From positions 33,476 to 97,475 of the forward strand of contig QWII01000048.1 of assembly GCA_021405325.1 (NCBI GenBank): a stretch of 64,000 bases of DNA, read 5' to 3'. How positions within the stretch are numbered: position 1 is the first letter of the stretch; each line of letters begins with the position of its first letter. Positions 31,462-39,726 of this stretch are shown here, piece by piece. The position numbers were made by a program, and so were the translations under genes. The DNA comes from Caldilinea sp. CFX5 (lineage in GTDB: Bacteria > Chloroflexota > Anaerolineae > Caldilineales > Caldilineaceae). The notes beneath the pieces were generated by a model. It searched no databases. It was not told the origin of the DNA and saw only the letters and a program-made list of their open reading frames with translations.

Positions 31462-32817
31462 ATGTTGCATACAAAAGCGAATGGCTTTCGCATTTTCTCG
31501 ATTATCTGGTTTGGTCAGTTGGTCTCGCTCTTTGGCACAGCGATGACCCGGTTTGCCCTCCTGATTTGGGCCTATCAGCAGACAGGTGCGGCCACCACGC
31601 TGGCGCTGCTTGGCTTTTTCGCCTGGTTGCCCTTTATTGTGGTCAGTCCGCTGGCCGGTGTGCTGGTCGATCGTTTTGACCGGCGCAAGATCATGATCCT
31701 GGCCGATCTAGGTGCTGGCGTCAGCACGATTGGTGTCTTGCTTTTGCTGGTGAGCGGTCAGTTGGAAATCTGGCATCTCTTTGTCCTGGAAGCGGCAGCC
31801 AGCTTTTGCGAAGCATTCCAGACACCGGCCTATACCGCACTCAGTAGCACCCTGCTCGACAAAGCCTCCTATGCTCGCGCCAGTGGGATGCGGTCGTTGG
31901 CCGGCGAATCTTCGCAGATTATTGCGCCGGTGGGCGCTGGCCTGCTCTTGGGGTTGATTGGTTTGGAAGGTATTCTGATCATCGACATCACCACTTTTGT
32001 CATTGCAATGGTGACAATGGCGATTGTCCGCCTGCCGGCTACAAAGCTAACCCTAACCCACGAAGCCGACACTCCCTTTGGGCAGCAACTCACCTTTGGC
32101 TTTCGCTACATCTTCCAGCGACCGGGGCTGGTTGGCTTGCTGGTGGTCTTTATGGGGATTAACCTGTGCGCGGCGCTCACCTACTACTCGATCTTGCCGG
32201 CTATGATCCTGGCGCGCACGGGCGGTAATGAAGTGGCGTTGAGCATTGTCCAGGCCATGTTGGGCGTCGGCGGGGTGCTGGGCGGGATTGTGGTCAGTGT
32301 ACGTGGGTTGCCACGACGGAAGATTCATGCGATCTTTGGTTTTGCCGCTGTCTCCTTTGTCCTGGGTGACTTGTTGCTGGCGGTAGGACGGAGCGTGCCG
32401 GGTTGGGCTACGGCGGCGGTGTTGGGCGCGTTCTTTATCCCCTTTATCGTCGCCGGGGATCGCTTCATCTGGCAGACCAAGGTGGCCCCGGCGCTACAGG
32501 GGCGGATCTTTTCCGTACAAGCGATGTTGCGCAATTGTTCCTTTCCCGTCGGCTACCTGTTGTCCGGCCCCCTGGCAGATCGGCTCTTTGAACCGGCCAT
32601 GCAACCCGGCGGTGCGTGGGCGGCTACCTTTGGTTGGCTCGTAGGAACCGGGCCGGGAGCGGGAATGGCGCTGATGTTTGTCGGCACAGCCGTGCTAGGG
32701 ATGACCATCAGCCTGTGTGGGTATCTGATCCCAGCCGTGCGCAATGTGGAGCAGGATCTGCCCGATCATGAGAGTGAAGCCGTTGTCCATGAGATGGCGC
32801 CAGCGCCAGCCGTTTGA
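31462..32817 (+). CDS. MFS transporter, drug/macrolide efflux-like
   Basis: 451 residues with about twelve membrane segments. The first loop carries the MFS signature region GVLVDRFDRRKIMILAD, and the protein resembles MefA/EntS-like exporters (FRIFSIIWFGQLVSLFGTAMTRFAL at the start). It probably exports a small molecule by proton antiport. It stands alone on the strand and is preceded by the leader with terminator at 31207-31347, which suggests controlled expression, for example by its own substrate. Confidence 0.87.
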   Translation: MLHTKANGFRIFSIIWFGQLVSLFGTAMTRFALLIWAYQQTGAATTLALLGFFAWLPFIVVSPLAGVLVDRFDRRKIMILADLGAGVSTIGVLLLLVSGQLEIWHLFVLEAAASFCEAFQTPAYTALSSTLLDKASYARASGMRSLAGESSQIIAPVGAGLLLGLIGLEGILIIDITTFVIAMVTMAIVRLPATKLTLTHEADTPFGQQLTFGFRYIFQRPGLVGLLVVFMGINLCAALTYYSILPAMILARTGGNEVALSIVQAMLGVGGVLGGIVVSVRGLPRRKIHAIFGFAAVSFVLGDLLLAVGRSVPGWATAAVLGAFFIPFIVAGDRFIWQTKVAPALQGRIFSVQAMLRNCSFPVGYLLSGPLADRLFEPAMQPGGAWAATFGWLVGTGPGAGMALMFVGTAVLGMTISLCGYLIPAVRNVEQDLPDHESEAVVHEMAPAPAV

Positions 32818-32841
32818 GCAATCAAGTCTTAAAAGCCTTGC

Positions 32842-32885
32842 ACAGATGAGGAGTTCGCACGTGGGCGTGCGAACTCCTCATCTGT
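32842..32885 (+). terminator. Perfect 20-bp hairpin with TGGG loop
   Basis: The arms 32842-32861 and 32866-32885 are perfect reverse complements around a four-base loop (TGGG). It directly follows the MFS gene. There is no T-tract, but such a stem will strongly block or pause readthrough. Confidence 0.8.
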
Positions 32886-33026
32886 CGGATGATTCAGCAC
32901 CCGATTTCTTGCAAAGTTGGAAGGTTGACCGGGCTATGGTATGCTTGCTTTTTAATCGGTTAGTCCGACGTAACTTATTTCACCCCAAATCATTCAACCC
33001 ATTCCACCAGCATGAAAGGAAACCCT

Positions 33027-34073
33027 ATGCGACGCCATGCCTTGCGACTGCTGACCCTGCTTGCTCTTTTCACCCTATTGACTGCTTGTGTCGTGCCGCA
33101 AGCCGGTCAAGCCCCTGCCGCTCAACCGGCTGCCGCTGACGGCAAATTGGTTGTCTTTGGCGCCTTTGCCACTGCCATTGAAGAGCCGTGGGACGGCGTG
33201 ATCCATACCGCCCTGCAAAAAGCCCAGGAAGAAGGCGCAATCACCTACAGTTACACCGATGACATCGGCTATGCCGGCGACATGGAGCGTATCTTGCGCG
33301 AAGTGGCCGAGGAGAACAAACCGGCCATCATCTTTGGCGACGCCTTTGGCAACGAGGAAGCGGTACGCCGCGTCGCCGCCGACTACCCGGAGATTGCCTT
33401 TGTCTTTGGTTCCGGCGGCGGGCCAGTTGAGCCGAACTTCTCGGTCTTTGACAACTGGATTCACGAACCGGCCTACCTCTGCGGCATGTTGGCCGGCGGC
33501 TTGACCAAGAGCAACATTATTGGCGTCGTCGGCGGGTTGCCGGTGCCGGAAGTGAACCGCATTGTCAACGCCTTTATTGCCGGCGCCAGAGAAATCAATC
33601 CAGATGTGGAAGTCAAGACGAGCTTTATCAACAGTTGGTTTGACCCTGCCGCCGCCAAAGAAGCCGCCCTGGCCCAAGTCGATGCCGGCGCCGATGTCCT
33701 CTTTGCCGAGCGCTTTGGCGTGATCGAAGCCGCCGCCGAAAACGGTCTCTACGCCTTTGGCAACATGAGCGATCAGACCGCCCTGGCCCCGGAACATGTG
33801 GTCAGCGGCCCGGTCTGGCACATGGAGCCGACGGTGCAATATATCATCAAACAGGTCGCGGCCGGCGCCTACACCGCTCAGGATCTCAAAGATTTCAGCA
33901 TGGTCGCCAAAGGCGGCGCCAGCCTCGCCCCCATCAACGAAGGCGTGACCGGCGGCATCCCCGCTGACCTGCTGGAAAAGGTCAAGGCCAAAGAGGAAGC
34001 GATCAAAGGCGGCCTCTTCCGCGTGGACATCACCGAATCGCAGCCGCCGGCGTCGTCGAAGGCGGGGAATTAA
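33027..34073 (+). CDS. BMP-family nucleoside/nucleobase-binding lipoprotein
   Basis: About 348 residues. It has a basic N-terminus, a hydrophobic stretch and a lipobox with Cys21 (LLTAC), so it is an exported lipoprotein via Sec. The mature part is of the basic membrane protein (BMP/Med) type that binds purine nucleosides in related systems (IFGDAFGNEEAVRR, GVVGGLPVPEVNRIVNAF). ATG 33027 with GAAAGGAAA upstream is chosen over ATG 33012. It is the binding protein for the importer encoded at 34158, 36630 and 37693. Confidence 0.92.
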   Translation: MRRHALRLLTLLALFTLLTACVVPQAGQAPAAQPAAADGKLVVFGAFATAIEEPWDGVIHTALQKAQEEGAITYSYTDDIGYAGDMERILREVAEENKPAIIFGDAFGNEEAVRRVAADYPEIAFVFGSGGGPVEPNFSVFDNWIHEPAYLCGMLAGGLTKSNIIGVVGGLPVPEVNRIVNAFIAGAREINPDVEVKTSFINSWFDPAAAKEAALAQVDAGADVLFAERFGVIEAAAENGLYAFGNMSDQTALAPEHVVSGPVWHMEPTVQYIIKQVAAGAYTAQDLKDFSMVAKGGASLAPINEGVTGGIPADLLEKVKAKEEAIKGGLFRVDITESQPPASSKAGN

Positions 34074-34075
34074 TT

Positions 34076-34144
34076 CGTGATTCGTGCTGCGTGATTTGTC
34101 GCCTTCGACAGGCTCAGGCGACAAATCACGCAGCACGAATCACG
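34076..34144. repeat. Perfect 28-bp hairpin between BMP and ATPase genes
   Basis: The arms 34076-34103 and 34117-34144 are perfect reverse complements around TTCGACAGGCTCA. The arms contain GTGATTCGTG and GCTGCGTGATT, tandem-like GTGATT variants. It lies inside the transport operon, in the 84-bp gap. Confidence 0.9.
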
Positions 34145-34157
34145 CAACACTAACCTT

Positions 34158-35672
34158 ATGTCCATTCCCAATCCCATTCCCGCCGTTGAAATGCGCAACA
34201 TCACCAAGCGTTTTGGCGCGTTGGTGGCGAATGATCGCGTCAATTTTACCCTGCGTCCGGGCGAGATTCATGCCCTGCTGGGGGAAAATGGCGCGGGCAA
34301 AAGCACCTTGATGCGCATTCTCTACGGCCTTTATCACGCTGACGAGGGGACGATTGCGATCCAGGGGCAACCGGTCGCCATTCGTTCGCCCAAGGCGGCG
34401 ATTGCCCACGGTATCGGCATGGTGACGCAACACTTTGCGCTCGCCCAGCCGATGACGGTAACGGAAAATATTATGGTAGGCGCTACGCCAGGTTGGAATT
34501 TCAATCAACGGGCGGCGCAAGCGCTGGTGGCGCAAACGGCGCAACGCTTTGGTATTGATCTCGATCCGGCGGCGCAGGTGCGTCATCTGTCGGTGGGGCA
34601 GCGGCAGCGGGTCGAGATTTTGAAGGCGCTCTACCGTCATGCCAATGTCTTGATTCTGGACGAGCCGACCGCTGTGTTGACGCCGCAAGAGGCCGATCAA
34701 CTCTTTGTCAATCTGCGCCAACTCCAGCAAAACGGGCTGGCGGTCGTCTTTATCAGCCACAAGTTGCACGAGATCATGGCGATCACGGATCGGGTGACGG
34801 TGTTGCGCAGTGGCCGCGTGGTGGACAGCATCGCCACCAAAGACGCGACGCCCCACACTCTGGCCCAGATGATGGTCGGGCGGGAGATGATGGGCGTCAC
34901 CCGCACCAGTCGCACGCAGCAAAGTCAGCCTGTCCTTCGGTTGCAGGGGGTGTCGGCGCTGGATCGGCAAGGCTTGCCGGCGCTCAAGGGCATCACCTTC
35001 ACCATTCAGGCGGGGGAGATTGTCGGGCTGGCTGGTGTATCGGGCAACGGGCAGACCGAATTGGCCGAGGTATTGGACGGCACGCGGCGCTGTACGGCTG
35101 GGCAGATTCACCTGGACGCGGTAGAGATTACCAATGCGTCGCCCCGCCAGGTGATGGCCGCCGGTCTGGGTCGCATTCCCGAAGATCGTCATGCCGCAGT
35201 GGTTGGCGAATTGAGTGTGGCGCAGAATATGGCATTGGAGCATCTGGATGAGTTCGCGCCGGGTGGTCGCCTGAATCACCGCCACATGCGTCGCCACGCC
35301 GAGATGTTGATTGCCGATTATCAGATCAAGGCCAAACCGGAGGATCGGATTCGTACCCTCTCTGGCGGCAATATCCAGAAGGTGATCCTGGCCCGTGTGT
35401 TGGAACGTAATCCGAAGGCGATTGTCGTCGCCCAGCCGACGCGAGGTTTGGATGTGGGCGCAACCGAGTATGTGCGCAACAAGTTGTCCGAACAGCGCAC
35501 CAAAGGCGCCGCCATCCTGCTCATTTCGGAAGATTTGGATGAACTGCTGGCGCTGGCCGATCGGATTGCGGTGATCTATGAGGGCCGCTTGATGGACATC
35601 ATGCCGATTACCGAAGCAACCGAGGAGCGGCTTGGGCTACTGATGGCAGGAGTCAGCGATAGGGCTACATAG
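34158..35672 (+). CDS. Nucleoside ABC transporter ATP-binding protein (double-ATPase type)
   Basis: 504 residues with two ATPase halves, as in RbsA/YufO proteins. The first half is canonical: GENGAGKST, signature LSVGQRQRVEI, Walker B VLILDEPTAVL. The second half has the usual degenerate P-loop GVSGNGQTEL, LSGGNIQKV and VVAQPTRGLD. It energises uptake by the permeases at 36630 and 37693. The operon is interrupted immediately downstream by a small RNA candidate and an antisense DUF3800 gene, so the permeases now lie about 960 bp away. Confidence 0.93.
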   Translation: MSIPNPIPAVEMRNITKRFGALVANDRVNFTLRPGEIHALLGENGAGKSTLMRILYGLYHADEGTIAIQGQPVAIRSPKAAIAHGIGMVTQHFALAQPMTVTENIMVGATPGWNFNQRAAQALVAQTAQRFGIDLDPAAQVRHLSVGQRQRVEILKALYRHANVLILDEPTAVLTPQEADQLFVNLRQLQQNGLAVVFISHKLHEIMAITDRVTVLRSGRVVDSIATKDATPHTLAQMMVGREMMGVTRTSRTQQSQPVLRLQGVSALDRQGLPALKGITFTIQAGEIVGLAGVSGNGQTELAEVLDGTRRCTAGQIHLDAVEITNASPRQVMAAGLGRIPEDRHAAVVGELSVAQNMALEHLDEFAPGGRLNHRHMRRHAEMLIADYQIKAKPEDRIRTLSGGNIQKVILARVLERNPKAIVVAQPTRGLDVGATEYVRNKLSEQRTKGAAILLISEDLDELLALADRIAVIYEGRLMDIMPITEATEERLGLLMAGVSDRAT

Positions 35673-35743
35673 GGGTAAAAACGACAACGAGTTAAGACGC
35701 CGATGTAGCTTGACAAGCCGTTTATTTCTGCATAGAATAAAGG

Positions 35744-35749
35744 TATAAT
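35744..35749 (+). promoter_or_regulatory. -10 box for a small structured RNA
   Basis: A consensus TATAAT (35744-35749) with only a weak TTTATT-like -35. Start near 35756. Confidence 0.5.
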
Positions 35750-35755
35750 AAACCA

Positions 35756-35840
35756 GCTCGTCTGGTTTACTCGCCCTCGGCGACAAGGTAGCCAAGTGAG
35801 GCTGCCTTCCTCTACGGAGGATAGTCGAGGGTGTTTTATT
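35756..35840 (+). ncRNA. Candidate small structured RNA with terminator-like end
   Basis: CCCTCG (35774-35779) pairs with CGAGGG (35826-35831), which is followed by TGTTTTATT. The stem encloses two hairpins: GGTAGCC/GGCTGCC (35787-35793, 35800-35806) and CCTC-tacg-GAGG (35809-35820). This gives a compact three-way junction of about 85 nt. It lies after the ATPase stop and before the antisense DUF3800 gene. It may be an independent RNA or an elaborate terminator for the transport operon. Confidence 0.55.
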
Positions 35841-35847
35841 ACTGGCC

Positions 35848-36447
35848 CTACCGTTGCCAGAGGTCGACCACTTTCTTGGCAAAGGTGTCATAATAACGGC
35901 TTTCTGTTCCCATCACATGCTGCCTGACAGCGCCCACGACCATATCAGCCAATTGCAATCCATCCGTTCGACTGGAGTCTGCACCGATGATCTTCGCAAA
36001 AGTGCGTGACCTACCTACGGTATGGCACGCCTCTGATAAGTGGATGCGCAGCTTCCGGCGCAAATCTGGCGTCGCGCCATCCATGATGAGTACATCGTTG
36101 GCCAGCTCCAGCGCTGTTGAGCGCATGACAAGTTGTGTGGTCATTTCGACTACGAAGTTCACCCCGCGCAAAGTGGTTCCACCTGATACAAGACGAGACT
36201 TGTCTACAACAACCGCACGTACCCGGAATGCAAGTGGGCGCACAGCGTGAAAAAACATCTCTTTTTGTATCACTGTGGTTTTGTGATATTTGAATTCAAA
36301 TGCCGACGGCAGGTGTAGCGCCGCCCGCGTCATTGCCAAGACAGGCAGGGAGGCCTGCTCTGCCAGTTGCACCATAGCCAAAGCAAAATGGCTTGATGAC
36401 CCAGGCGGTGGATCACCTGACTCGTCAAGAAAATAGTATTGTGTCAA
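35848..36447 (-). CDS. DUF3800 domain protein
   Basis: 199 residues starting YYFLDESGD (Asp8, Glu9, Asp12), the signature of DUF3800, a predicted RNase H-like fold. Later acidic residues occur in VVVDKSRLV, VLIMDGATPD and GLQLADMVVGAVRQ. Family members are often near mobile or defence genes, but their reaction is not established. It is antisense to, and splits, the nucleoside ABC operon (ATPase upstream, permeases downstream), which points to insertion by horizontal transfer. Confidence 0.85.
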   Translation of the reverse strand: MTQYYFLDESGDPPPGSSSHFALAMVQLAEQASLPVLAMTRAALHLPSAFEFKYHKTTVIQKEMFFHAVRPLAFRVRAVVVDKSRLVSGGTTLRGVNFVVEMTTQLVMRSTALELANDVLIMDGATPDLRRKLRIHLSEACHTVGRSRTFAKIIGADSSRTDGLQLADMVVGAVRQHVMGTESRYYDTFAKKVVDLWQR

Positions 36448-36629
36448 TGGGTTGATCGATCTAATTATTCACGAGACAAGAAATTAAGCAATTGGTAATG
36501 CTACCTATCATTATAGCATAATTGGTAGCATGAAGGCGAACGAACCGGCTCAATAAGAATATGAGCCAATCGTAAGAGGGAAGCGCAAATGGAGTGGAAC
36601 TATCACCTTCAGAGAAGGGTTAACGGCGC

Positions 36630-37688
36630 ATGATGGCGGGGATACGGATTGAACGCGGGACAGCCCCGGTCTGGCTACGGGCCTTGTTGCCAGTAGCGGC
36701 GGCGCTGTTGACGTTTGTGATTACGGCGGTGTTGGTGCTGTTGGTCAACGCCAACCCGTTGGAGGCGTATTACTATTTTTTGATTGACCCGCTGACCAGC
36801 CGTGTAAAGACACTGGAGGTGCTGGTCAAGGCAACGCCCTTGTTGCTGACCGGCGCAGCGGTGACTTTTGCCTTTGTTGGCGGTTACTGGAACATTGGCG
36901 CTGAGGGGCAACTCTATGCCGGGGCCGTGGCAGCGACGGCGATTGGTTTGCAGGTGGGTAATCTGCCGGCCTGGCTGGCTTTACCGTTGATGTTGATTGG
37001 CGGCTTTCTGGCTGGGGCGCTCTGGGCGTTGACGCCGGCGCTGATGAAAGTGAAGCTGGCGATTGACGAGGTGGTGACGACGCTGCTGCTCAACTCGGTG
37101 GCGCTCTTTGGTGTCAGCGCGCTGCTCAATGGCCCGTGGCGCAACCCGGTCTCCCAGTGGCCGCAGTCGCCCGATATTGCGGCGTCGGCGATCTTTCCCA
37201 AATTGGTGGCGCGCTCACGGCTTCACCTGGGCTTTCTGCTGGCGGTGATTGTTATTCTGCTGCTCTGGTATATTCTTACCCAAACTTCGCTGGGGTTGCG
37301 GATGCGGGCGGTTGGACTGGGCGCAGAGGCGGCGCGCTTTGCCGGCATCAACGTCGAGCGGACGATGTTGACCTCAGCGTTGGTCAGTGGCGGTATTGCC
37401 GGGTTGGCCGGGGTCAATGAAATTGCCGGCATCCACTTCCACTTGATCGACGCCATTTCACCCGGCTTTGGCTACACCGGCATTCTGATCGCCACCTTGG
37501 GATCATTGAGCGCTTGGGGCGTGACCCTGGCGGCGCTCTTTATCGGTTTGATCGACACCGGTGCGCAAACCGTCAGCCGCGCGCTGGGGGTGCCGGTCTA
37601 TCTGGGTGATGTCATTCAGGCGACACTCCTGCTGGTGACGCTGGGGGTATTGTTATTGCAGCGTTACCGGCTGCGCTGGGGGAAGTGA
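36630..37688 (+). CDS. Nucleoside ABC transporter permease 1 (YufP-like)
   Basis: 352 residues, about nine to ten membrane segments, of the BPD_transp_2 type used by branched-chain amino acid, ribose and BMP-type nucleoside importers. Typical stretches are LLLTGAAVTFAFVGGYWNIGAEGQ and GLRMRAVGLGAEAARFAGINV. An alternative start is the second Met (36633). It is followed after four bases by the second permease, so the two are co-translated. It pairs with the BMP protein at 33027. Confidence 0.92.
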   Translation: MMAGIRIERGTAPVWLRALLPVAAALLTFVITAVLVLLVNANPLEAYYYFLIDPLTSRVKTLEVLVKATPLLLTGAAVTFAFVGGYWNIGAEGQLYAGAVAATAIGLQVGNLPAWLALPLMLIGGFLAGALWALTPALMKVKLAIDEVVTTLLLNSVALFGVSALLNGPWRNPVSQWPQSPDIAASAIFPKLVARSRLHLGFLLAVIVILLLWYILTQTSLGLRMRAVGLGAEAARFAGINVERTMLTSALVSGGIAGLAGVNEIAGIHFHLIDAISPGFGYTGILIATLGSLSAWGVTLAALFIGLIDTGAQTVSRALGVPVYLGDVIQATLLLVTLGVLLLQRYRLRWGK

Positions 37689-37692
37689 GCCA

Positions 37693-38640
37693 ATGCAAGA
37701 ACTGCTTTCAACCACTTTCTTGATTGGCTTGCTGGCCGCGACGTTGCGTGTCGCCACGCCCTTGATCTTTGCCACCATCGGTGAGGTCTTTACCGAGCGG
37801 GCCGGGATTTTGAACCTGGGCATTGAGGGCATCATGTTCCTGGGCGCGTTTGTCGGCTTTGCCGTGGCCGCGACCGCCGAGAGCGCAGGTATTGCTGGTT
37901 ATCTCTGGTTAGGCTTGTTGGCGGCCATCGTTAGCGGCTTGCTGATGAGCTTGCTGATGGGCTTTCTGAGCGTGACCCTGGGCGTCAACCAACATGTGGC
38001 TGGGCTGGGGATTACGCTGCTCTGCACCGGGCTATCGCTCTTTGGCTTTCGTCTGGTCTTTGGCGAGCAGGATGTGCTGCCATCGATTGATCCCTTTGGG
38101 CAACTCTCTTTATTGGGAGGTAACCCGATTTTTGGGCCGCTCTTGCAGCAATACTGGCTGACCTATGTCGCTTTTCTGGTGCTGGCGCCGGCAGGGTGGT
38201 GGCTGCTCTATCGTACCAGCTTTGGCCTGGCCGTGCGTACCGTTGGCGAAAACCCGGAAGCGGCGGACGCGGCGGGGGTCAATGTCTTTCGCATTCGCTA
38301 TCTGGCGCTGCTAATTGGCGGGGCGCTGATGGCGGTGGGCGGGGCTTTTCTGTCGCTGGCGCAGTTAGGTGCGTTTACACCGGGGATTATTGCCGGACGG
38401 GGCTGGGTCTGTATTGCGCTGGTCATCTTTGCGCGTTGGAACCCCGTGCGGGCGGTGTGGGGGGCGTTGCTCTTTGGCGGCGTCTTTGCGCTCCAGTTGC
38501 GCTTGCAGACGCAGGGGTTTGATCTGCCCTTTGAATTCTTTTTAGCGTTGCCCTATCTGGTGACGATTATCGCGTTGGTGCTGGCGGGGCGTAATGCAGC
38601 ATATCCAGGTGCTTATTTGAAACCGTATCGACGCGAGTGA
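37693..38640 (+). CDS. Nucleoside ABC transporter permease 2 (YufQ-like)
   Basis: 315 residues, about eight membrane segments. Family-typical are FATIGEVFTERAGILNLGIEG near residue 26 and GLAVRTVGENPEAADAAGV in the cytoplasmic ATPase-contact region. It forms the heteromeric permease with the protein at 36630. The cytosine-deaminase-like gene begins 32 bases later, which supports a nucleobase or nucleoside as the imported substrate. Confidence 0.92.
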   Translation: MQELLSTTFLIGLLAATLRVATPLIFATIGEVFTERAGILNLGIEGIMFLGAFVGFAVAATAESAGIAGYLWLGLLAAIVSGLLMSLLMGFLSVTLGVNQHVAGLGITLLCTGLSLFGFRLVFGEQDVLPSIDPFGQLSLLGGNPIFGPLLQQYWLTYVAFLVLAPAGWWLLYRTSFGLAVRTVGENPEAADAAGVNVFRIRYLALLIGGALMAVGGAFLSLAQLGAFTPGIIAGRGWVCIALVIFARWNPVRAVWGALLFGGVFALQLRLQTQGFDLPFEFFLALPYLVTIIALVLAGRNAAYPGAYLKPYRRE

Positions 38641-38672
38641 AAACAACAACGAAGTGGGGGAGGAACGAATTG

Positions 38673-39110
38673 ATGGACATCTTTATGCAAGCCGCCATTG
38701 AAGAGGCGCAAAAGGGGTTGGCCGAAGGGGGGATTCCCATCGGTTCGGTCTTGGTGATTGATGGGAAAATTGTTGGTCGCGGTCACAACCGGCGGGTGCA
38801 GAAGGGGAGCGCCATTCTCCATGCCGAGATGGATGCGTTAGAGAATGCCGGGCGCTTGACGGCCAAAGATTATCAGCGCGCCGTCCTCTACTCGACCCTC
38901 TCGCCCTGTGATATGTGTAGCGGGACGGCGTTGCTCTACAAAATCCCCAAGGTGGTGATTGGGGAAAATGTCACCTTTCAGGGGCCGGAGGAGTATGTGC
39001 GCTCACGCGGGGTAGAATTGGTCATCCTCAATGACGAAACGTGCATTCAGATGATGCGCGACTTTATTGCAGCGCGGCCGGAATTATGGAATGAGGATAT
39101 TGGGGTTTAG
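38673..39110 (+). CDS. Cytosine deaminase-like nucleobase/nucleoside deaminase
   Basis: 145 residues of the cytidine-deaminase fold. Zinc ligands are His50 (in LHAEMDA), Cys79 and Cys82 (SPCDMC), with Glu52 as proton shuttle. The pattern and length resemble the yeast cytosine deaminase type. ATG 38673 is chosen because GGGGGAGGAAC lies just upstream. Its position as the last gene of the BMP-type importer operon implies that the imported compound is deaminated, probably cytosine or a related nucleobase. Confidence 0.9.
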   Translation: MDIFMQAAIEEAQKGLAEGGIPIGSVLVIDGKIVGRGHNRRVQKGSAILHAEMDALENAGRLTAKDYQRAVLYSTLSPCDMCSGTALLYKIPKVVIGENVTFQGPEEYVRSRGVELVILNDETCIQMMRDFIAARPELWNEDIGV

Positions 39111-39154
39111 GTAGCTATTGAAGTCATATTCTCACTATCTTTCTCTTCAACATA

Positions 39155-39163
39155 TGGTATAAT
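39155..39163 (+). promoter_or_regulatory. Extended -10 promoter for BrnT/BrnA-like pair
   Basis: TGGTATAAT (39155-39163) is an ideal extended -10, with transcription starting a few bases before the AGGAG ribosome-binding site of the toxin gene. Confidence 0.6.
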
Positions 39164-39179
39164 TTCCCAGGAGATGAAT

Positions 39180-39464
39180 ATGCAAATATCCGGGGTTATT
39201 TGGCTGCGAAAGTTTGTTGACAAACTAGCCAGCAAACATGCGGTTGAAACTGAAGAAGTAGAAGAAATTTTTTCCAATCGCCCTCGGTTTCGCCGTGTAG
39301 GCAAAGGTGATATTATTGGTGAGGACGTATATTCAGCAATGGGGCAGACCGATTCAGGTAGGTATCTAACCGTTTTCTTTGTCTATAAACTTGACCGACA
39401 AGCGCTTGTAATCAGCGCCCGTGATATGGAACCGAAGGAACGACGAAATTATGGTAGAAAATAA
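39180..39464 (+). CDS. BrnT-like toxin
   Basis: About 94 residues. The C-terminal pattern ALVISARDMEPKERRNYGRK is the BrnT hallmark (ISAR...RRxY). BrnT is a RelE-fold ribonuclease. The N-terminal part (WLRKFVDKLASKHAVETEEVEEIF) is more divergent than in the second copy at 54539. ATG 39180 at good distance from AGGAG is preferred over 39174. The antitoxin gene overlaps its end by 14 bases. Confidence 0.75.
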   Translation: MQISGVIWLRKFVDKLASKHAVETEEVEEIFSNRPRFRRVGKGDIIGEDVYSAMGQTDSGRYLTVFFVYKLDRQALVISARDMEPKERRNYGRK

Positions 39465-39726
39465 AGAAGTAATAGAACCTATCCCTGAACATTTTGCAAG
39501 CTTAGAGGAGGCCGGCGAATTCTGGGATACGCATGATCTTGGTGATTACTGGGAATTAACAGAAGAAGTAGAATTTGATGTTGCTCTACAGGGCGAACGC
39601 GTCTTGGTTGCGGTAGAACCAACACTTGCTAAAAAGGTGGCCTCAATGGCGCATCGTCGAGGGGTAGCGACGGAGACGTTGATCAATCTTTGGTTAAGTG
39701 AAAAGATTCATGAAATAGCCGCATAA
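39451..39726 (+). CDS. CopG/BrnA-like antitoxin
   Basis: 91 residues from ATG 39451. The segment IPEHFASLEEAGEFWDTHDLGDYWE is typical of CopG-like antitoxins paired with BrnT. The C-terminal VEPTLAKKVASMAHRRGVATETLINLWLSEKI looks like a ribbon-helix-helix DNA-binding part. The gene overlaps the toxin upstream and its end overlaps the convergent ATPase gene by 19 bases. Confidence 0.8.
   Translation: MVENKEVIEPIPEHFASLEEAGEFWDTHDLGDYWELTEEVEFDVALQGERVLVAVEPTLAKKVASMAHRRGVATETLINLWLSEKIHEIAA

Noticed and set aside
33075..34136. Long minus-strand open frame opposite the BMP gene
   Set aside because: It is a shadow of the strongly coding plus frame; it has no family motifs and no ribosome-binding site.
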